From NCBI RefSeq assembly GCF_025351285.1, contig NZ_JANXWG010000129.1:1-43120 (forward strand): DNA of 43,120 nucleotides. The letters are read 5' to 3'. The position numbers were made by a program, and so were the translations under genes. Below are positions 9,401 to 19,300 of the stretch, piece after piece. Within the stretch, counting starts at the first letter, position 1. The number at the start of each line of letters is the position of its first letter. Source of the DNA: Novosphingobium sp. (GTDB lineage Bacteria; Pseudomonadota; Alphaproteobacteria; Sphingomonadales; Sphingomonadaceae). The notes beneath the pieces are model-generated. The model was given only the letters and a program-made list of their open reading frames with translations, ran no database searches and was not told where the DNA came from.

Positions 9401-9935
9401 TGCCCGCGTTGGCGACGCCGGCCGACGCCCCGTTGCCAGTGAACGCAAGGTTGCCGGACATGAAATCACCATCGGCGATATCGAGCGTCGAAGCCACGAA
9501 GCCGCCGCGCGTGTCGACCGCGCCGCTTGGCGTGATGGCAATGCCGTTGGTATTGACGAGGTAGACCGCACCGTTCGAACTGATCTGCCCGGCGATCGTC
9601 GAACTGGCGCTGCCGGTCACCCGATTGAGCGTGGCCGATTGCGCGTCGGGCTGGTTGAACACCACGTTGTTGCCGGCGCCGACCGAAAACCCGGTCCAGT
9701 TGATAACCGCGCGGGCGCTCGACTGGTTGACCGTTACGCTGCTGGAGCCAGCATCGACCTGGGCGCTACCGGCGGCAATCGATGCGCCGCTGGGCAGCGT
9801 GTCGGCGAAGGCCGGCTGTGCCGTGATACCGGCAGCAAGCATGAGCCCGATTGACGCGAAAAGGCGCACTCGAGACAGGATGGTCGCGCCATTCTGGCGG
9901 GCACGAAAACGACGCAGCGCGGCATTCTTGGACAT
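3468..9935 (-). CDS. Giant two-partner secretion exoprotein TpsA1 with GLUG, MBG and YDG repeats
   Basis: A 2155-residue predicted filamentous-haemagglutinin-like surface protein, probably an adhesin. A long signal peptide (about 44 residues, cleavage near AFA-D) is followed by the TPS secretion domain (about 45-290) with NQSSARAVINW and the NTNGIAITPSG variant of the NPNGI motif. Residues of about 563-1540 are tandem GLUG-type repeats, built around VGGLVG-like cores with G-x-I-x-x-S turns, a beta-helix stalk. Residues of about 1610-2140 hold six Ig-like repeats: five MBG type (RVYG, RLYG, RSYG starts) and, fourth, one YDG type (KTYDGT). No toxin domain is visible at the C-terminus, which ends in SLPF. 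The only cysteines seen are a CLIC pair (codons 8097-8108). It is followed by tpsB1, its likely transporter, and preceded by its own candidate promoter. Ligand and function are unknown. Confidence 0.9.
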   Translation of the reverse strand: MSKNAALRRFRARQNGATILSRVRLFASIGLMLAAGITAQPAFADTLPSGASIAAGSAQVDAGSSSVTVNQSSARAVINWTGFSVGAGNNVVFNQPDAQSATLNRVTGSASSTIAGQISSNGAVYLVNTNGIAITPSGAVDTRGGFVASTLDIADGDFMSGNLAFTGNGASAGVANAGTIRAGENAFVALLGGAVSNSGTIAVPLGKVGLGSGERIALDLNGGNFLQVSVPTALITGSGALIDSSGTITASGGTVRLLAATVKDAVRNVINMTGAISADSAVADGGTIKLLGGDGGLVTVSGTLTARGGGPVANGGLVETSGQAVDLNGIRVDTTAANGKTGQWVIDPSQAAHDFTIAPTGGDISGADLSANLQTNAVFINSNDGIAGSSGDINFNDTVSWTSGNSLFVSATHSINFSQTLTATNGAFIELKADQTGSGSGTVSFSNSAKVLTNGSIINIFYNPTSYTTPTDFSGDVLTTSGSVLFPYMLVNNVNDLQAINTNLSGYYAQNITIDASSTAGWNSGAGFQQLGTDVNGNALNNNAGYTGVYYSQGLAITGLTINRPNTTNVGLFGFSSGTIRADLTGASITGGSNTGGVAGTLSTAQNGVCLICGTNAVNASNFTGSVSGINNVGGLVGTSTGNINGGTVSNSTITGRVATDGSGGNGVGGILGTQTAGTVQNTVTVNDVAVVGAPNVGGVVGALGAGTIHNAVTGATVTGTNGTGGAVGSAFGGTITASTATGVVNGQGNAGGFIGVIAGAATIDGSFGFSVTNATGYAVGGFVGAMNGGGTITNSAAGGNVTGYAFVGGFAGAINPDAVIGIGGSITGSLVSGGTITATSTDANVDNPVGGFAGFAGGAALSNDTVISTTNGIVRVNGFNDVGGFIGLANQGSALTSVTSDATVSATNNNVGGIAGALIDGSTLDLGTATGSVSSPNGVTIGGLVGYLTGTVSHGTATGAVTGLGFVGGLVGNINGGGTVSNSLAGGVVTGSDPVNSDKIGGLVGHSQDGTISESITTASSRVSGGTNIGGIIGQAESGTALNGVVSNSIVIGQGSVGGIAGQLLRGSTIGGGTANGSVTGTGIAVGGAVGYIAGGSITNTVSFAPVSGLAYVGGLVGNINGGTVSNSSTGGTATVTGNDLENSYWIGGLVGNASAATIVDSSASGAVRGNAQIGGLVGYLNTDSSISGSGATGSVTGTGSTNANFDIGGLVGFSAGSISQSTASGEVRGFLYVGGLVGWLDDAGTIFGSRADGTVTGVAVPGATGIATTGTNSGRPFQFDHTYDIGGLVGLARGYIDAGDQSGSVSAGADSENVGGLAGEAAHLITRSQSRAASVIGGLSVGGLVGTVDNVTIDGSTARAMVSGNTNVGGLVGTSDGTISNSNASGAVSGSNSVGGLLGSGTNGSLVTRSVATGNVTLGVGTGAGGLVGYDYGTISLSYATGNVFGGSGSNSLGGLVGVLNGAQGAGTASDVYATGAVTGQNIVGGLVGGNTGSINRTYAVGAVSGSTRVGGIVGWNLGSTSSVTNSYWDTLTTASPAGFGQNDGTFIGAGRTTAQMQDLNTFRTNYGGFDFSNVWAPPNQSGQGGDATAHYPELYALSRVLWIRPDDASRVYGNANPALTFSVFGSQNGGVLNSSPQLSSVANATSGVGSYAVTQTGATSNYRVVLSNGTLTVTPRPLTLTPDALSRLYGGSNPANDTASAAVATANSGLVNGDSVATVSVAGPAIATSGVGQYALSGSNAVFSQGSASNYTITYNTNATGLTINPAPLLVTYTANAASRLYGQSNPPLTGSVAASGLLNNETLNGVTSGTATFTSTATATSNVGQYAILGSGLSPSSSNYSFSFAQAPGNATGLTITPAQLSTVVTASLVGSASKTYDGTRIATLTPANFLLAGFASGEGATVTRTTGAYATANAGNGILVTATLAAGDYQASSGTNLGNYLLPTRAAGTIGTILPASLSITYLANTIRRSYGQSNPLLSGTAIASGLVGGDSLATVTTGSATFSSSASRTSNVGTYAITGSGLAGNNSNYTYIFVQAPANFSSLSVTPASLIVYYTANPVTTRAGQAAGPLTGSQLAIGLVNGDTLASVTTGTAMYTSSASTSSGAGLYAINGSGLVAANANYAIRFLQSPMNSFAYSVLPALRTRSLPF
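5340..8250 (-). repeat. Coding tandem repeats: GLUG region of tpsA1
   Basis: On the plus strand a degenerate unit of the form CCGACCAGCCCGCCGAT recurs throughout this interval at spacings of very roughly 60-100 bases. It encodes the GGLVG core of each GLUG repeat on the minus strand. Units vary in sequence and length, so this is an old protein-level repeat rather than a recent DNA expansion, although it could still allow recombination. Confidence 0.85.
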
Positions 9936-10006
9936 GGAACCCCCATGGTCTGCGAATCAAGGCATAAGCCAAATGCTTGCGACGTCTTGGGGTTCGGTTG
10001 TCTTTT

Positions 10007-10034
10007 GGTATCTGGTCCTGAAACTTTCGTTCAA
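10007..10034 (-). promoter_or_regulatory. Candidate promoter for tpsA1-tpsB1
   Basis: On the minus strand TTGAAC (10034-10029) and GATACC (10012-10007) are separated by 16 bases, within the 267-bp gap between the CHAT gene and tpsA1. This would give a leader of about 65 bases. Upstream in the same gap are two inverted repeats: arms CGCCAG/CTGGCG at 10127-10139, and a larger imperfect one with GCGGG/CCCGC ends at 10093-10116. Neither is followed by a T-run on the minus strand, so they look more like operator or RNA-structure candidates than terminators. The match is partial. Confidence 0.35.
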
Positions 10035-10202
10035 AACCCGGAGTATGGTCTTCGTCGTGCTTCAAATTTCAGGTCAGGCATCGCGAAGAAGCGCGGGCTG
10101 ATCAGGTTGATCCCGCCTTTGCAATCCGCCAGCCTGGCGCGAATGTAGGCCATTTTGACCACAAACAGCACCGAATTTATCGCTCGATCGTCGGAAACTC
10201 GA

Positions 10203-13200
10203 TCATTTCGACGCCTTGGCCGGATTGCTTGCCACGGCAACCTTGGTCGGCGCGGCCGGAACAGGGTCCGTCCCGCCAACCAGCGGCTTGGCACCATCAC
10301 CCAGGATGATGAATGCCGCCCAGTAGAACGGGTGAGACGTGTTCACATCATCCATCAGCTTGACTTGTGCCTGCGCCAGCGACTCGGCAAGCGGTTCGCC
10401 GGCTGTTGCGCCGATCACGCCACCGATCAGGCGCTTGGTGGCGTTGAAGTCGTCTGGCACCGGCCAGTGGCTGGCAATGACCGAACGCGCGCCTGCCCCG
10501 ACGAAAGCCCGAACGAGGCCGTCGAGCGCATAGTTACCACCCGTGGTAACCCCAGCTTCGCGGCTGGCCGCAACGTCTGCCTTGCCTGCCGTGTCGCAAG
10601 CCGAAAGGATCACGAGATCGGCGTTGAGGTGAAGGTCAAAGATTTCCTTGAAAGTCAGCAAGCCGTCCGAGGTCTTGTCGCCAAAGCTGGTGACCAAAGC
10701 GGGGCGGGCCGGGCAATCGGGACGCGGCGCCGAAACCAGGCCGTGCGTGGCGAAGTGGATGATGCGGAACTGGTCGAGATCGGTGCGGGCCAGCAGTTCG
10801 GTATCACTGAACGGCTGATCGGTGACCACATTGCCGTTGAGCGGATCGAGCTGTGCCTTGGCAAAGTACAGCTCATCGGGCGAAATCGGATGTTGCCACA
10901 CGCCCAGCGGCCAATCGCATTCGTCGGCCACTGCCGTAACCGGCCGGATCGCCGGAATGGCATTGTGACCAATCCCGAGGTAATTCTTGGGTGCCTGCGA
11001 ACGGCCGAGCTTGCGGATATCGAGGAAACCACGCGGGCTGACCGCGATCGACATTTCGCGATTGCGGCCCAGCCAGTCGATACCGCGGAAATCGAACGCA
11101 TCGCCATCAGGCTTGGCGACGCGCGCGCGGTATTCGGGCAGGCCACGGTCGGTCGACACCAGCACCGACGGCGGCAATTGCAGCATGGCGCCATCGGGTT
11201 CGAAGATCAGGTGGTGCACATTGGCGATCTGCGCGTCGATCGGATCGAACAGTTTGTGATAGAGCGTGCGGCTGCGCTCCACATCGAACGGGTAGTTGAC
11301 CTGGCGGCCATCCTCGATCTTGACCACGCTGTCGCGGATGGCCTGGACCTCAACCGACAATTGCTGGCGCGTGATCGGGACCTTGAAGCCCAGCGCCGAC
11401 TTGGGAGTAGTGAACAGGCCGTAGAGATCATCGCCGACGACCATCAGCTTGTAGTAAGCTTCACCATCACGCAGCGTGCCCTGCAGGTCGCTGATCTCCA
11501 CCCGCTGCGGCGCCAGCACGTTGTAGCGCGGGAAGGCGCCGAGCTTGCTGATCAGCCCGGTCTGGTCACGTTCGAGCGAGGCCAGCGATTCCTTGGCGGC
11601 ATTGAGGTTCTGGATGTCCTGCTCGGTCGGCGTCGCAATGGCGCCAAGCCTGGCGATTTCCGTCTGCGCGCGCACGATCTGCCGCCCGCGCGCAACCGAC
11701 AGGCGGAACAGCGATGCCGCCTCGTCGTTGCCTGCCGACAACTGCCGCGCCAGCACCGCCTGCGTCTGCGCGACGCCCGGCCGCTGGAGAACCTGCGACG
11801 CGGTGAACATCGAGACCGCGGATTCATTCGACTGCTGCGTAGCCAGCAGAGCGAAGTATGGCGACAGCAAATCACGCAACGCGTTGCCGCTGTCCTGCAC
11901 ATCCGAACTTGCGGTTACGACCTCGGCGAACAGGCCTTGCGCACCCGAAGCATCGCCGGTGCGAGCCAGAAAACCGGCCTTGCGCGCTTTTGCACCTAGC
12001 AGTGCCGGCGATTGCGGAAAGCTGTTGGCAAGCGTGGTGATGGCACGATCGAACGCGGCGACCGCGCTACCTTTGTCTCCCGAAGCTTCGAACAGAAGCG
12101 CCTGTTCAATTTCGATTTCCGATCGGAGCCAGGCGGCCGAAACCACCCGGCCGCTGCGCACGCTGTCGATCTGCTTGAGCGCATCGCGGAACTTGGTTCC
12201 GGCTTGTGAAAAATTGCCACGCAAACGCTCGGCCACGCCGGCCAGTTCTTCGGCCTGTGCGTCCAGGATCGTTGCGCGCTCGATCACCGTCAGGCCAGGA
12301 TCGATCCCGCCAAGCCGCTGAAGGCTGAGGTTTTCGCGGTTGATCTGGTCCGACAGTGGCAAGTTGATAAGCCCGCTGCGCAGTTCGCTATCGTCGAATT
12401 GTTCGGCAATCGGTACCACCGGCGTGGCCAGCGACTTGATCGCTTCGGCAGGCCGCTTCTGGTTAAGCAGGTTGATTGCGCGGTAATTGCGCAGCAGCCG
12501 CTGGCTGACACCGTCGCTGCGCGCAAGCGCCCCGGCGCTTTCATCGAACAGCCGGTCGGCATTGTTGAAATTGCCCAGGTTGGACTGCTGAAGGCCTTCA
12601 TTGGCCAGCGCTTCTGCGAGCCCGCTGCCGCTTTCGCGGCTCCGGTCGGCCAGGCTTTCGAAAAACTGGCTCGATTCGGCATACCGCCCGCCATTGTTGC
12701 GCTGATATCCTTCATCGCGCGCGTCGAGCCGGTCCAGTTGCCCCGCCTGGACTCGCGCAAACGCCGCCGGATCGCTGACTTCGGTGCTGGCGACCTGGAT
12801 TTCACCCTTGACCTGCCGCCCGTTGACCACGCTTGCCATCGCGATCTTCAATGCAGGATCGTACCCTGCCAGGCCTTCGACGAAGTAGCTCACGCCTTCA
12901 CGACGCGTTGCGTAGCGCTTGTAATCCAGCCCAGCGCGTTTGTCGTGGCAGGTAACCGCATCGACGGTGCCGAGTTCGGCAATCTCGGCTGTAACGGCAG
13001 CGTCGCAGTTGATTTCGGTCCCGGCCATGGCCGTGGGCAAGGCGCCAATGTCGATCGCCCGCCGCACCGCAACCATCGTGCCTACTGCGCCCGCAGCGTC
13101 GCGGCAGCTTAGCCGGTAGCCGCGATCGAACATGCTGTTAAGCCGCGGATCGAGCGGCGTATTCTGCGCCGAGCAGATCACCCCGCCGGTGCCGATGCGG

Positions 13201-13325
13201 AACGTGTTGCGCAATGCAAGCGGTATGGTTTGCGCCTGGGCCTGCTGGGCGGCGCCAGCGCAGGCGAGAACCAATGAGAGCGCCGAGACCCCGATTGCGA
13301 GCGGAAGCTTGTTGAGTGGACGCAT
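10203..13325 (-). CDS. Exported CHAT-domain (caspase-like) protein with TPR-like helices
   Basis: A 1040-residue protein with a signal peptide (cleavage near AQA-QT, about residue 31), hence predicted to be periplasmic or secreted. The N-terminal part (about 35-230) is not recognised; it contains several cysteines (VICSAQ, LSCRDA, INCDAA, VTCHDK). Residues of about 235-640 are helical and TPR-like (for example NEGLQQSNLGNFNNADRLFD). The C-terminal third (about 690-1015) is a CHAT domain of the caspase/separase clan. The candidate catalytic dyad is the His in HFATHG (about 861) and the Cys in VILSACDTAG (about 911), followed by the usual ASHWPV strand. Both residues are present, so it may be an active cysteine protease. 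The start is the ATG overlapping the tpsA2 stop as TGATG. It sits with TPS genes, so a role in processing, folding or releasing the exoprotein is plausible but inferred. Confidence 0.88.
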   Translation of the reverse strand: MRPLNKLPLAIGVSALSLVLACAGAAQQAQAQTIPLALRNTFRIGTGGVICSAQNTPLDPRLNSMFDRGYRLSCRDAAGAVGTMVAVRRAIDIGALPTAMAGTEINCDAAVTAEIAELGTVDAVTCHDKRAGLDYKRYATRREGVSYFVEGLAGYDPALKIAMASVVNGRQVKGEIQVASTEVSDPAAFARVQAGQLDRLDARDEGYQRNNGGRYAESSQFFESLADRSRESGSGLAEALANEGLQQSNLGNFNNADRLFDESAGALARSDGVSQRLLRNYRAINLLNQKRPAEAIKSLATPVVPIAEQFDDSELRSGLINLPLSDQINRENLSLQRLGGIDPGLTVIERATILDAQAEELAGVAERLRGNFSQAGTKFRDALKQIDSVRSGRVVSAAWLRSEIEIEQALLFEASGDKGSAVAAFDRAITTLANSFPQSPALLGAKARKAGFLARTGDASGAQGLFAEVVTASSDVQDSGNALRDLLSPYFALLATQQSNESAVSMFTASQVLQRPGVAQTQAVLARQLSAGNDEAASLFRLSVARGRQIVRAQTEIARLGAIATPTEQDIQNLNAAKESLASLERDQTGLISKLGAFPRYNVLAPQRVEISDLQGTLRDGEAYYKLMVVGDDLYGLFTTPKSALGFKVPITRQQLSVEVQAIRDSVVKIEDGRQVNYPFDVERSRTLYHKLFDPIDAQIANVHHLIFEPDGAMLQLPPSVLVSTDRGLPEYRARVAKPDGDAFDFRGIDWLGRNREMSIAVSPRGFLDIRKLGRSQAPKNYLGIGHNAIPAIRPVTAVADECDWPLGVWQHPISPDELYFAKAQLDPLNGNVVTDQPFSDTELLARTDLDQFRIIHFATHGLVSAPRPDCPARPALVTSFGDKTSDGLLTFKEIFDLHLNADLVILSACDTAGKADVAASREAGVTTGGNYALDGLVRAFVGAGARSVIASHWPVPDDFNATKRLIGGVIGATAGEPLAESLAQAQVKLMDDVNTSHPFYWAAFIILGDGAKPLVGGTDPVPAAPTKVAVASNPAKASK

Positions 13326-16300
13326 CACTTGTCGCCTCCTTCGGTCTGGGTTGGAGCAGCGCCGATCCCGAACAACGCCGGGTTGCCGCCGCCCGCGACG
13401 GGCTCATCCACCGAAACCGGCGGGCTGAGCGGTCGCGTGTCGATCATCGGTGCAGGCGGAGCGATCGGTGCCTTGGCTGAAGCCTTGGCCTCCTTTTCCT
13501 CTTTTTGCTCGGCGTCGGTTGGCTTGTCAGCAGTCTTTTCCTGCTGCTGCGGATCGGCCGTGACTTCTGACGACGCCTGCTGGACGGCCGCAACGATCGC
13601 CGGTGCCGATGGCAGCGCCGGGGTCTGGAGCACCTGGATTTGCGTCGAGAGATCGGGCGTAGGTGTCGCTGCCATTGCGCACGACCCTGCCGAAATCAGG
13701 CACCCATTGAACTGGCTGTCCGCAGTGATCCCCGTAAGTTTGGTTTTCTGGACGAACTGCTGGAACGCGGTCGCGCCCGTGATCGTAGCCGGAGAACCAG
13801 CCCCCTGCGCGGTATCGGTGGTTGACGGCGTGCCGACAAATTGCCCGTTGATGACCAGTGAAACTGCCGATGCGGTCTGGCCAGGCTGGGTGCTTTGCGT
13901 CGATGGCAATTCGATCGTCAGGCCGGCCAGCGGCACGAGGAACCCGGCTTGTACCGCCGCTGTACCGGTGTTCTGGATATAGAGCGTCTGCGTGGGCGCA
14001 AAGAACAGTTGCGATGCGCTCAGCACGGGGCCGGCTGGCGGCTGCGCGGGCGGCGTGTTCAGATCGGTGATCCGCCCGGCGTAAAGCGGATCAGCCCGCA
14101 ATTTGTCGAGGATGCTTGCCGCCGCGACATGAATGCGATCGGCGGAAATCGAAATGCCGCCTGCCATCGCGTTGCTGCTGTCAGTCACGGCGATCGATCC
14201 GCCCGTGGTGTCGAGTTCGAATGTTCCCGTGTCGAACTGCAACTGGTTGGTTGACAGAAAACCCTTCGCGGTGACTGCGCCGGTCACGCGGATGGTTCCG
14301 CCCGGGACCAGCGTCTGCGGATTGCCGGTCACGAACTGGACCGCACCGCTTTGCTTGTTGTCGACATTGCTGCCGGCTTGCGGTCCGGTCAGCGAGAGTG
14401 TGCCGATCGTCATGGTCGTGGCGAGATTCGGTGCTGCCGCCGCCGCGATGGTCAGCGACCCGCTCTGGACCAGACCGACTTCGGCGTTGCTGAGCGCATA
14501 GCCCTGGCCGGCATTCAGGCCATCTCCGACAAACGCCCCGTTCGGATTGAGCGAGGCCAGCGTGACGACCCCGGTCGTTCCCGAACTGAGGCCTGCCGTC
14601 GTCGTGATCGTCGGCAACACTTGCGATGGCTGGATCGCGATATCGTTCGAATAAATATTCAGATCCGGCGACGTCCAGCGCTGGCCGACCGTGACAAGGC
14701 CGCCACTTTCCACTTCGAGCGAACCGAACGCATTGATCACCTGTCCGGTCATCGCACCCTGTGAATACGAGTCGAAAACTCCGGCGTTGACCGTACCAAC
14801 CACATTCACCGTGCCGCCGATGCGCGGCGGATTGTTGGGGATCACCGCGCCGCCCGTCGCATTGAACACCGCGTTGAAGTTATAGTTGCCGAACGTCCCG
14901 CCGGCATTGCCGATCGACGCATTGGCAATCAGCACGCGGCCGGTTGCACCGGTGATCTGGCCGGCAGCATTGATCACCGCACCCGCAGTGACGTTGCCGA
15001 CTTGCACATTCGATCCGGCCAGCAACACGATATCACGACCTGCGACTTGCCCGAGGCTCAGCGATCCGCCAGCGATCGCCGCCACGTCGGTTGTGGCGCT
15101 GATGCGTCCGGTGGTGAGGTTGCCCTGGCTGCTTGCCAATTCGACCACGCCGCCCGATGCGGTGACGTTGGCCAGTGTCATGTTGCCCGTTGCACCGCCG
15201 ATGACCTGGCTGGCGGCCACTATATTGCCCGTGCTGGTGAACGTGCTGCCCGTATTGAACTGGATCGCGCCTGACGACGTCAGGCCCTGAACAGTGGCGG
15301 CTCCGGCCGCGTTGACCACGATGCCATTGGTGGCGTTGATCACACCCGCGCTTAGCGTTCCGCCCGATCGAACCGTTGCCGAACCACCGTTCGCGGTCAG
15401 GAATCCAGTGGCAAGGTTGCCGCCACTGGTGATGGCAAGCGCCTTGCTCGAGAGCAGATTGCCCGATTGAAAGGTGGTTCCGGCAGTGATCGTGATCCCG
15501 CCCGCGTTGATCGATCCGGTGTCGATCGAGCCACCGGCCACTTCGGTAACCGTACCCGCTGAGCTGGCTCCGGTGGTGCGCAAGTTGGTGCCCGCGCGCA
15601 GCGTCACACTGGTGGTGCCGAACGCCGTATCGAGGTTGAGTGCGCCCGTTCCGGTCACGGACAGCACAGCCCTGCTGGTGGTCGTGTTACCTGCCAGCAC
15701 GGTCACATCGCCGCCGCTGATGGTAATGTTGCCGTTGGCGGTCAGCCCGGCGAAAGTTGTGGCGTTGCCGGCAGTGATCGTGCCCGGCGCGGTAAGCGAC
15801 AGGGTCGTTGCCGCGCTGGCCGATCCTGTCGTGATCCTGCCGCTGGACGAAAGTGCGATGCTTCCGCTGGTCGATGCCAGGTCGCCGGCGGTCAACGTGG
15901 CTCCGCCAGTGGCTGTGATGCTGGTACCGGTCAGATTGCCGGTAGAGACAATGCCCGCACTGGTGATGTTCAGTGCGCTGCCCGCAATCAGCGCGGCGCT
16001 GGTGAAACCGCCATCTGCGGTTACATCGAGCGTCGTTCCAGCCACTTCGGACCCTGTCGCGATGCTTGAACGACTGTCGAGATAGATATCGGCGGATGTC
16101 GCAAGGTTGCCAGTTTGGATGGTTCCGACGGTATAGAGCATAATGGTGCCGGTCGAAGCAATCGAACCTGTCTGCATTGCACCGAGCCCGACGAGATCGA
16201 CCGACGTCGAACGCGTGATATTCCCGATCGAAGTCGTACCGTCGGAACCGGTTGCGATATAGTCCTGCGCAGAAAGATCCCCGGTTACCAACGCCGTACC

Positions 16301-19300
16301 AGCCCTGATCTGGATCGTGCTCGCAGTGGTGGTGATCGCACCCGACTTAAAGCCCTGCCGGGTTGTAGCGGCGAACGAGCCGGCGCTGACCGCTCCGTTC
16401 AATGTAATCGAGCCCGCTGACTGGACCTGCGCGCCGTTGAAAACCAGGTTGATATCGTAGAAGAACGGCGCGGTGGTGGTTACGCCCAGCGCGGCCATCG
16501 CTTGATCGGCCAGCAGCACCCGGCCGGTAGCGGTGATCGGTCCGTACACGCTGGCGCCGTGAACGAGGCCCAGAACGTCCGTCGTGTTGATGGACCCGAT
16601 CGCCGAAGCGCCGCCAGCAATGAGGAATACGCCGTTTCGAGTCACGACGTTGCCTGCAGTGACATTGCCGCCAGCGTTGAAGGTCGCGAAACCCGATGGA
16701 ATTGGATCGGTGGTTGCCAGGGTCAGGCCGACATCGACGTCGCCGGCAGTGACATTGGCATCGGATTGGAGCGTGAAACCGTTTCCGATCAGAAGGTTGC
16801 CGGTTGCGACCGAGCCACCTGCGCTGGTGATGATTCCCAAAGGCGCGGTGATCGCCCCTGACAAGAAAGTCTGCGCGGTGGCGGCGCGGACGAATGCGGC
16901 AGTGAGGCTACCGTTGATATTGATCGCGCCGGCAGAGCGGAACGGCTTGAGATTGCTGGGCGGCGTTCCGGCAAGCACGGCGCTGACGTTGTAGGCGCCC
17001 GTGGTCACGCCAAGTGTGTATGTGCTTGCATCGGCAAAAATGGCAGCGCCCAGGGTGTTGATCGCCTGGGTCGACATGGTGCCGCCGCCCAGAACGAGCA
17101 GCGTGCTTGCACCGATGGTGCCGGTTGTGATCGTGCCGCTTGCGTGCAGGATCGCATCGTTTGCCGATGCGATGTTGCCGACCTGGATCGCGGTCCCAGC
17201 GTCGATCAGGATCGGTCCGTTCGTGGTGCTGATCGCGCCGCTGGTGAACCCCTGTTGGGTTGCGGCGCGGAAGAACTGGCCGGCCTGAACCGTGCCCTCG
17301 ATCGCGATCGAACCGCTGCTGCGGACGGGCGATGCGGCAAAGGCGGGATTGGGATCGTAGTCGGTTGCCGACAAGCCAAGCTGCGCCATCGACGCATCGG
17401 CGATGAGCACGCGCCCCGTTGCGTTGATCGCACCGGCCGAGATCGCGCCCGCGCCCAGGATCTGCATGTCGCGGCCAGTCAGCGTTCCCACAGCGATTGT
17501 TTGCTGCGACAGCAGGCCGATGTCGGTTTTCGCCACGAGATTGCCGGCCATGAGCGGACCGTTCGACTGGATGGAGATCGTGTAGCTGTCGATCGGTGGT
17601 GGGTTCGGCAGGCCTCCGCTGGGATCGGTCGGCGGGGTGATGGGCGGCGCAGAAATGGCACCGTTGCCGCTCGTTATGTTGCCAACCGTCACACTGGCGG
17701 CGGATTCCAGATCGACACTGGTGCCCGCAACGATCGGACCAAGCACGCCGATCGAGCCGTTGGACAAGACCTGGACGTCACGTCCGGCAGTGATCCCGGC
17801 AGCAGAGATGTCGCCTATGCCCGGAACCGAACGTCCGCGGGTGTTATCAAGCGAAACGTAGCCGGCAGCCTGGATCGGGCCGACCAGGATGGCGTTTCCG
17901 GCGGCGATATCGACGCTGCCGTCACTCCCGCCATTGGGGTTGGTATCGGCGCTGGCATTCACCGAACCAAGAGTTGTCTTGCCGCCGCTGAATGACACAA
18001 AATCGCCAACGGTCGTCACGTTGCCGAATTGCAGATTGCCGATGGCGTTGAATTCTACGGCGTAGTTGAAGTTTATGTTGGCGTTCGTAACGATGTTGTT
18101 GCCGCTGCTGAATTCCGCGCCCGTCGTGGAGTTGATCGTGCCTGCCAGCACGGGCGGCGTTGCCGGTAAAATCCAGTCTGAGCCGGACAGGCCGATGAAG
18201 CCGGTGTTCAGCGTTGCGGTATCGAGGGCGACTGTGATCGGCCCTGCGCTGTTGAACTGGTAAAACGAACCTATGTTGACCGTGCCTCCCGTGATCATCG
18301 TCACGCTGGGCGCGGCATTGGCCTGGATCGCCGAGGCCGATGCCAGCAGATTGACCGACGAGGCGCTGATATCGCTGTTGGTCGCGGTGAAATTGAGCGC
18401 CGAATTGCCGATCGTGCCAACGCCCGGAGTGGCCCCTGCACCGCCGACCGCCGCGGCACTGCCGATGATCGCACCTGCGGTCAGCGTTGCGCGCTGCGTC
18501 GGCACCTGGAAGCGATTGGTCACGAGCACGGCGATCTGGCCGCCGGCATCGACGCCATTGTCCCCGACCAATGCATTGCCACCGTTGCCCTGGATGGCTC
18601 CGTTGCCGCCATCGCCGCCAAATGCATCGATCACCAGCGCGGTCTGGCCGGCAACCGTGACAGGCGTTCCGCGCACCAGCAGCGTTGTGCCGCCGCCAGT
18701 GGCGTTGCCGCCTGCACCACCGTTGCCCAAAATACCGCCAGGCTCGAGGTTACCGCCGTCGCCGCCACGTCCGCCGGTGGCCTGCGCGGACCCTACCACG
18801 CTGCCGAAGGCCGCGGTCCCCGCCGAGGCGGTGCCTGCCACGCCGCTTTGTGAACCGATTTGCGAAAACCCGCCGATCGCCGCTCCGCCTGCTCCGCCAT
18901 TAGAGCCAGCACCGGTTCCATTGTCGGCGCCATTGCCGCCATCTCCGCCGGATGCATCGGCGTTGCCCAGGATCACGCCACGGACGGTCAACTTGCCATT
19001 GCCTGAATCAGCGGTGGCAACGACCACGCCGGTCGAGGCGGCACCGCCGGCTCCACCTGGAAGCGCGGGGTCGAACGAAGCGCCCCCATCGCCGCCGGTC
19101 GCTCGACTGTAGAGCGAAACGGCATCGAAGGTGTTTGTCGATGTGCCAAACGGATTGTTTCGGGCAAACAGGTCTGCGGCTCCGCCGCTACCCGCGCCGC
19201 CGGCGCCGCCCGGGGCCCCTTGCCCACCCGTGCCGCTGGCATCGATCGTCAGGGCGGTGCCCTGGATCGTGCCGTTGAGATTGGTGACAATCGCGGTCCC

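Noticed and set aside
8697..9854. 385-residue plus-strand frame, and similar ones at 10155-11999 and 5943-6551
   Set aside because: Shadows of tpsA1 and the CHAT gene with no signal, domain or ribosome-binding site.
10031..10153. 40-residue minus-strand ORF (MAYIRARLADCKGG...) in the CHAT-tpsA1 gap
   Set aside because: No ribosome-binding site, no family match, and it overlaps the candidate promoter region; kept as unlikely.
10203..13325. CHAT gene as part of a CRISPR (gRAMP/Craspase-type) or other intracellular defence system
   Set aside because: It has a signal peptide and sits in a TPS operon; no CRISPR array or effector gene is present.
13325..13328. GTG start for the CHAT gene one codon before the ATG
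   Set aside because: The ATG in TGATG has better spacing from AAGGAGG and gives the normal start.
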